64,000 bases of DNA from Parasutterella muris (lineage in GTDB: Bacteria > Pseudomonadota > Gammaproteobacteria > Burkholderiales > Burkholderiaceae_F), in the NCBI RefSeq assembly GCF_943193095.1, contig NZ_CALPCV010000011.1:12293-76292 (forward strand), written 5' to 3'. Under the pieces are notes generated by a model. The model did not search any database. It was not told the origin of the DNA and worked only from the letters and a program-made list of their open reading frames with translations. Positions 60,726 through 64,000 of the stretch are shown one piece after another (the first letter of the stretch is position 1; each line of letters begins with the position of its first letter). The position numbers and the translations under genes are program-made.

Positions 60726-61036
60726 AAAAGAGAATGCGATTATATGGGATAAAAAAACGTTTGTCATCTCAAAAAGCTAATTTTTTTCAGATTTTTTATT
60801 TTTATTTAAAATAACTTTTTTTAAACAATAAGTTAAAAATTTTAATAGTTTAATTTTTTGATTTAATGAATAAATAACCATTTTTTTTAGGACGGTATAA
60901 GCGCGGTGGGAATTGAAATATTTGATGATAAATACTGAATAATCAAAAAGATATATTGTTATTCTCAACGTCTGATGTCTCAGTCTTTATAGTGATATTA
61001 TTTAATATCTCGTTTCAATTTCTAAGGATTTATAGG
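60726..61036. other. Very A/T-rich upstream region of the XRE regulator
   Basis: About 300 bases dominated by T and A runs with no gene. A frame open from 60956 merely extends the regulator gene upstream and lacks a ribosome site. Composition is unlike the core genome and suggests acquired DNA. Confidence 0.5.
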
Positions 61037-61456
61037 ATGTATCCGGAGCCTAATCTCAAAAAAGAATTGGCAAAGCGCTTGCAGCAGCTCCGACTGGAAA
61101 ACAATCTCACACAAGCCGGACTTGCTCAGCTTTGTGAACTTCCTCAGCCGGTTATTTCCTTATTTGAAAAGCCCGACAGTAATCGTTTACCGACATTGGC
61201 AACTTTGGTGAGTCTGGCTAACGTCCTTAATGTTTCCTGCGATTATCTTCTTGGAAGAACTGATGATAAGAGAGGTGCACGAAATATTGTCTCGGAAGAC
61301 TCGGTCATAGCTCACCTTTCACGCAGAGATAAACAAATTCTGATCCATGTAGCAAAAGGACTCCTTGCCGCAGCAGATCAAAAACAAGAGGTAATGAAGA
61401 ACAGCCGGAGCAATAAACAAGTACCGATGGGTCAGCAGAAATTAGATCAGGCTTAG
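61037..61456 (+). CDS. XRE-family transcriptional regulator
   Basis: 139 aa from ATG 61037, chosen because AAGGA lies eight bases upstream; the frame is open to 60956 but codes an unlikely hydrophobic leader. The HTH is at about residues 8-65: KELAKRLQQLRLENNLTQAG, LAQLCELPQPVISLFEK and VSLANVLNVSCDYLLGRTDD, as in phage-type repressors. The C-terminal half is short, basic and without a recognisable domain. It may be a leftover of the decayed prophage nearby, or regulate the lipoprotein gene downstream. Confidence 0.85.
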   Translation: MYPEPNLKKELAKRLQQLRLENNLTQAGLAQLCELPQPVISLFEKPDSNRLPTLATLVSLANVLNVSCDYLLGRTDDKRGARNIVSEDSVIAHLSRRDKQILIHVAKGLLAAADQKQEVMKNSRSNKQVPMGQQKLDQA

Positions 61457-61533
61457 TTTTATAGAATCAGTTTCGATGAGGCCTAAGAACGAAAAAAGTT
61501 TGGCTATTAAAGAGAAAATTAGGAGTCCAAACT

Positions 61534-61680
61534 GTGAGTCAGCAACGGCCTAAATACAGTACCTCAATACAGTGCTCTTGTTGTGGGCCGAAACGGGATT
61601 ACGCAGCGATCCGTTTTCAAATCGATCTGATAAAGTATGGAACGAATAATAACCACTTAACTGCCTATAGCGGGTTTTAG
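61534..61680 (+). CDS. Possible 48-aa cysteine-containing protein
   Basis: GTG 61534 has AGGAG nine bases upstream. The product includes QCSCCGPKRDYAAIRFQI and LIKYGTNNNHLTAYSGF. Three Cys in CSCC could bind metal, but a second CxxC is missing, so a zinc ribbon is incomplete. It ends 10 bases before the lipoprotein gene. No family recognised. It could equally be a fragment. Confidence 0.4.
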   Translation: MSQQRPKYSTSIQCSCCGPKRDYAAIRFQIDLIKYGTNNNHLTAYSGF

Positions 61681-61690
61681 GCTTAATACG

Positions 61691-62785
61691 ATGCAACTCA
61701 GTAAATTAATTTCGTCGATCCTTGTTTTTTCCAGCTGCGCCTTCATTCTTACAGGATGTTCAAATGTCGACCCTGATGAGGCTATAACTCAGGACAATGT
61801 GAAAAAAGCGGCAAAAAGTTTCGATAAAAATGAAAATGTAAAGATCACGGCACTCGGGGGAAGCGCATATCTCATCGGGAAAACGGTTAACAGCGTTAAA
61901 AAACGACTCGAGTCTGATTACCACAGCTTTGAAATTAAGCAGCTTTTGGAAAACACACGCTTTAATCGAAAAAATAACCTTGAACTCTTCGGTAAAGGGA
62001 AGCTGACCGCGGACGGCGTAAAAAGTGATGCGGTACTTTCGCAGAGAGAAAAACAGAATGAGCTTACAGAGCTGTCGGCTTATGCAAATTATGTAAAAAA
62101 TGTGCAAAGGGAAAGCTCTCGGGAGCTGCCTCTGGGTTCTGCCGTCTTGGCTAAGGGCGCGTTAACCTGCAGAAGATTTTCCGATCTTGAAGCTCTTTTG
62201 GTAACAGAAGATACTCCGAGTTTTAATAAAGATAAAAACAGAAAGATCAGACGCAAGGAGTGTCACGTTCTTCCTAAAGAGATCAAGCTTCGCATTCGTG
62301 AGATAAAAAAACTGGAAAAAAGCGGGGAAGTCTATCAAACAGCACGCGGCTGGCTGTCCGTAAAAGATGTTAAAACTAAGCCTTCAAAGGAAGAATTAGA
62401 TGAGCTGAGGAAAGAACAGACAGCAGTTCTCGAGCAGCTGAAAAATCATCCGAGTCCGGCTTTCTATAACGGCTACCGTTCACTGCTAAATTTGTCAGAT
62501 GCAGATAAAACAAGAACAGAACTGGCCAATAAGGCTATTGCAATCAACATGAAAGAATTTGGTGAAGATTGGACAACTGCTTCGAAAAGACTCGTCAAGG
62601 AACAGCAGGCGTTTAATGCTTCAGAATACAAATGCTTCTTCCAAAAAGACTGCAGTGAAAACGAAAAGCTGAACCTGAGAATGGCGCATTATGTCCTCAC
62701 ACCCGAAGAATCCGGAATTAAATACGGAACTCTGCCTTGCGAAATACGCAAGGGTGCAAAATGCTGGAATGCGATAACCGATTAA
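61691..62785 (+). CDS. Cysteine-rich lipoprotein of unknown function
   Basis: 364 aa. A lipoprotein signal peptide is clear: basic start, hydrophobic stretch and lipobox LTGC with C23 as the lipidation site. The mature protein is Lys/Glu-rich, mostly helical, and has six further Cys (ALTCRRF, KECHVLP, EYKCFFQKDC, LPCEIRKGAKCW) that could form three disulfides in the periplasm or at the surface. No family recognised. Asn follows Cys-Ser, so no Asp+2 inner-membrane retention signal is present; outer-membrane placement is likely by rule of thumb. No clear SD precedes the ATG. Confidence 0.75.
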   Translation: MQLSKLISSILVFSSCAFILTGCSNVDPDEAITQDNVKKAAKSFDKNENVKITALGGSAYLIGKTVNSVKKRLESDYHSFEIKQLLENTRFNRKNNLELFGKGKLTADGVKSDAVLSQREKQNELTELSAYANYVKNVQRESSRELPLGSAVLAKGALTCRRFSDLEALLVTEDTPSFNKDKNRKIRRKECHVLPKEIKLRIREIKKLEKSGEVYQTARGWLSVKDVKTKPSKEELDELRKEQTAVLEQLKNHPSPAFYNGYRSLLNLSDADKTRTELANKAIAINMKEFGEDWTTASKRLVKEQQAFNASEYKCFFQKDCSENEKLNLRMAHYVLTPEESGIKYGTLPCEIRKGAKCWNAITD

Positions 62786-62805
62786 ATTAAGCGCGGTTTA
62801 AAAAG

Positions 62806-62826
62806 GAAGCGCTGACAGCGTTTTTA
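62806..62826 (+). terminator. Weak terminator after the lipoprotein gene
   Basis: CGCT, loop GAC, AGCG, followed by TTTTT. Short stem but good T run. Confidence 0.4.
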
Positions 62827-63591
62827 ACGAAAACCGAATTTACGGAGCAGAAAACCTGCTCCTTTTTTTATCCAGTTGGTCGGCTCTGTAAAAACCAATG
62901 AAGTTTCGGAATACGAGATTTGGTTGGTCATCAGCCAGACATCCAGAAGTCTTTCAGAGAGGAAACCGAAAACTCTTGCATCGTTTTTGCTGTATGAAGA
63001 AATGTCCAGGCGGCGCTCAACTTCAGAAAGCACAGAAAAAAGGAACTCACAGTAGTGATTAAAGAAGTCTCTTCGCATCACAAACATATTGAAAATATGA
63101 GTGCGGCGCCCATTCATTACCGTATCAAATGCTTCCAGGTAATTAGGAAACCTCTCGCGCAAAACTTGTTCGAGTACCTCTAAGTCTTTGGCATGATGCG
63201 CATGTACATATTGAGAGCGTACAGTTTCGATAAAGTAATTGCGTTTGGGCGGCAGCAGCACATTGGAAGAAGAAAGCAATTTCTGAAAATCCGCCAGAGA
63301 CAAAACGCAGTCCACTGGTCTCTGAAATAAACGCCGTTTGCCGAAATATCTGCGGTAGTGAACCAGACCAATATGTGTGACATCAGAAGGAAGGTTTTTC
63401 CAAGCCCAGTAAACAGCGGTAAGCTCGCAGTAGTTTGGATTCTTTTCTGAAATGTTCAATCCGGTATTGTCACGATAGCCGCCAAGGCCGATGTCTTTGC
63501 GCGAGCAGGCGCCGACTTCAATCGGTTTGTAAATATCAGAGGCCGGCAGCACATACGGACGATGAGCTGCAACAAGAATTTCCAGTTTCAT
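62824..63591 (-). CDS. DUF4422 family glycosyltransferase
   Basis: 255 aa from ATG 63591, where the family's usual N terminus begins (KLEILVAAHRPYVLP, then IYKPIEVGA). Other family landmarks: NYCELTAVYWAWKNL, THIGLVHYRRYF, FNMFVMRRDFFNHYCEFLF and SERLLDVWL. DUF4422 proteins are putative galactosyl/hexosyltransferases of capsule and LPS loci. No SD is seen before 63591, and the frame stays open to a TTG at 63705 (reading GALSSSASLNEDLVVIRPF), so a longer form or an in-frame remnant of a lost upstream part is possible. It stands alone, without other polysaccharide genes, next to an rRNA operon. Confidence 0.8.
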   Translation of the reverse strand: MKLEILVAAHRPYVLPASDIYKPIEVGACSRKDIGLGGYRDNTGLNISEKNPNYCELTAVYWAWKNLPSDVTHIGLVHYRRYFGKRRLFQRPVDCVLSLADFQKLLSSSNVLLPPKRNYFIETVRSQYVHAHHAKDLEVLEQVLRERFPNYLEAFDTVMNGRRTHIFNMFVMRRDFFNHYCEFLFSVLSEVERRLDISSYSKNDARVFGFLSERLLDVWLMTNQISYSETSLVFTEPTNWIKKGAGFLLRKFGFR

Positions 63592-63752
63592 TGAATCGTA
63601 AAAATACCGAATGTTCAGGCCCTCATGATACCCGCAGAATGGCCGTATCACGACAAGGTCTTCGTTCAGAGAAGCCGAAGATGAAAGAGCCCCAATGAGC
63701 AGCAAGCAATCACAGCTACGCTGTATCTATTTGTAATAATTTGATGGTTGAT

Positions 63753-63781
63753 TTGACAACCCAAAAAATCATCTTCATAAT
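63753..63781 (+). promoter_or_regulatory. rRNA operon P1 promoter
   Basis: TTGACA (63753-63758), a 17-bp spacer and CATAAT (63776-63781): a near-consensus sigma-70 promoter about 200 bases before the 16S gene, the normal rrn geometry. Confidence 0.85.
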
Positions 63782-63818
63782 TCGCATCCTCGCTGATCAA
63801 CACGACAGCGAAAACAGA

Positions 63819-63830
63819 GTTCTTTAAAAA
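63819..63830 (+). promoter_or_regulatory. boxA-like antitermination element in the rrn leader
   Basis: GTTCTTTAAAAA resembles boxA (TGCTCTTTAACA) and lies between P1 and the 16S start. Confidence 0.55.
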
Positions 63831-63982
63831 TTTATCGACGACCGATAAGAGCGGGCGCTGAAGGTTTAAGCGGGTTTAGAAGACTGAATTCGCGAAGAAA
63901 TTTTTAGCTCGCACTTATTGGAAGAAGGAGTAGAAATACTCCGTCAAACACCAAGAGAGTGATTCGAGCGACAACAGAGATT

Positions 63983-64000
63983 AAACAAAAGAGTTTGATC
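63983..64000 (+). rRNA. 16S ribosomal RNA, first 18 nt only
   Basis: AAACAAAAGAGTTTGATC matches the universal 5' end of 16S rRNA (AGAGTTTGATC, the 27F primer site). The gene runs off the right edge. The start is placed by alignment from memory with E. coli position 1. Confidence 0.85.

Noticed and set aside
60453..60780. Open frames on both strands over 60453-60780 (one with GEVAEWFKAHAWKA, the other with ERGGFEPPKPL)
   Set aside because: They are the well-known spurious translations of a tRNA-Ser gene and its antisense; no ribosome sites.

Overview
The window reads as a chromosomal segment of a Betaproteobacterium (order Burkholderiales). The run glnD-map / rpsB-tsf-pyrH-frr-uppS-cdsA-dxr-rseP-bamA-ompH-lpxD-fabZ-lpxA-lpxB-rnhB-SpoU methylase / ppsR / ppsA, and the smpB / rnfH-guaB-guaA-tadA cluster, are typical of that order. 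Moderate base composition, dense short-gap packing and an iron-containing alcohol dehydrogenase make a gut Sutterellaceae member (Sutterella/Parasutterella-like) my best guess. That is inference from gene order and protein style; no search was run.

Layout. 1-5.8 kb: PII uridylyltransferase (cut by the left edge) and methionine aminopeptidase on the minus strand, then rpsB-tsf-pyrH on plus; an unlisted 43-codon minus-strand gene with its own ribosome site and terminator sits between pyrH and frr. 6-18.7 kb: one near-continuous envelope operon covering ribosome recycling, undecaprenyl and CDP-diacylglycerol synthesis, isoprenoid synthesis, RseP, BamA, Skp, lipid A synthesis, RNase HII and an RNA ribose methylase. 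18.7-24.8 kb: the PEP synthase regulator and PEP synthase, an NfeD-like protein, two tandem uncharacterised proteins that look like paralogues, and an alcohol dehydrogenase. 24.8-29.5 kb: smpB with a secreted phospholipase D-type nuclease, then rnfH, guaB, guaA. 29.5-30.3 kb: integration scar with a broken tyrosine integrase just after guaA. 30.3-34 kb: tadA with an unusual N-terminal extension, LD-carboxypeptidase and an orphan hybrid kinase, overlapping end to end. 34-37.5 kb: ilvB-ilvN-ilvC. 37.5-41.1 kb: yicC, rph, rdgB, hemW. 41.1-46.3 kb: glnA-ntrB-ntrC behind a clear sigma-54 promoter and NtrC-type sites, then an rlmN-like gene. 46.3-53.5 kb: minus-strand xthA, prlC, folD and a FixJ/DctR-style two-component pair. 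53.7-56.0 kb: rpiA, a SIMPL protein and an exported DJ-1/PfpI protein.

56-64 kb is accessory. It holds a two-helix membrane protein, tRNA-Arg, about 3.5 kb of decayed DNA dominated by fragments of a large phage-type polyvalent protein, tRNA-Ser, an XRE regulator, a short cysteine-containing ORF, a cysteine-rich lipoprotein and a lone DUF4422 glycosyltransferase. The window ends about 18 nt into a 16S rRNA gene whose P1 promoter is visible at 63753-63781.

Themes: nitrogen control is represented three times (glnD, glnA with an intact adenylylation tyrosine, ntrBC), so PII uridylylation, GS adenylylation and NtrC activation all appear to operate. The main cluster couples translation factors to outer-membrane assembly. 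I did not find a complete, clearly new multi-gene system. The best candidates for novelty are the tandem paralogue pair at 22.5-23.6 kb, the TadA fusion, the 43-aa gene, the structured gap between the sensor kinase and its regulator, and the decayed polyvalent phage gene between two tRNAs.
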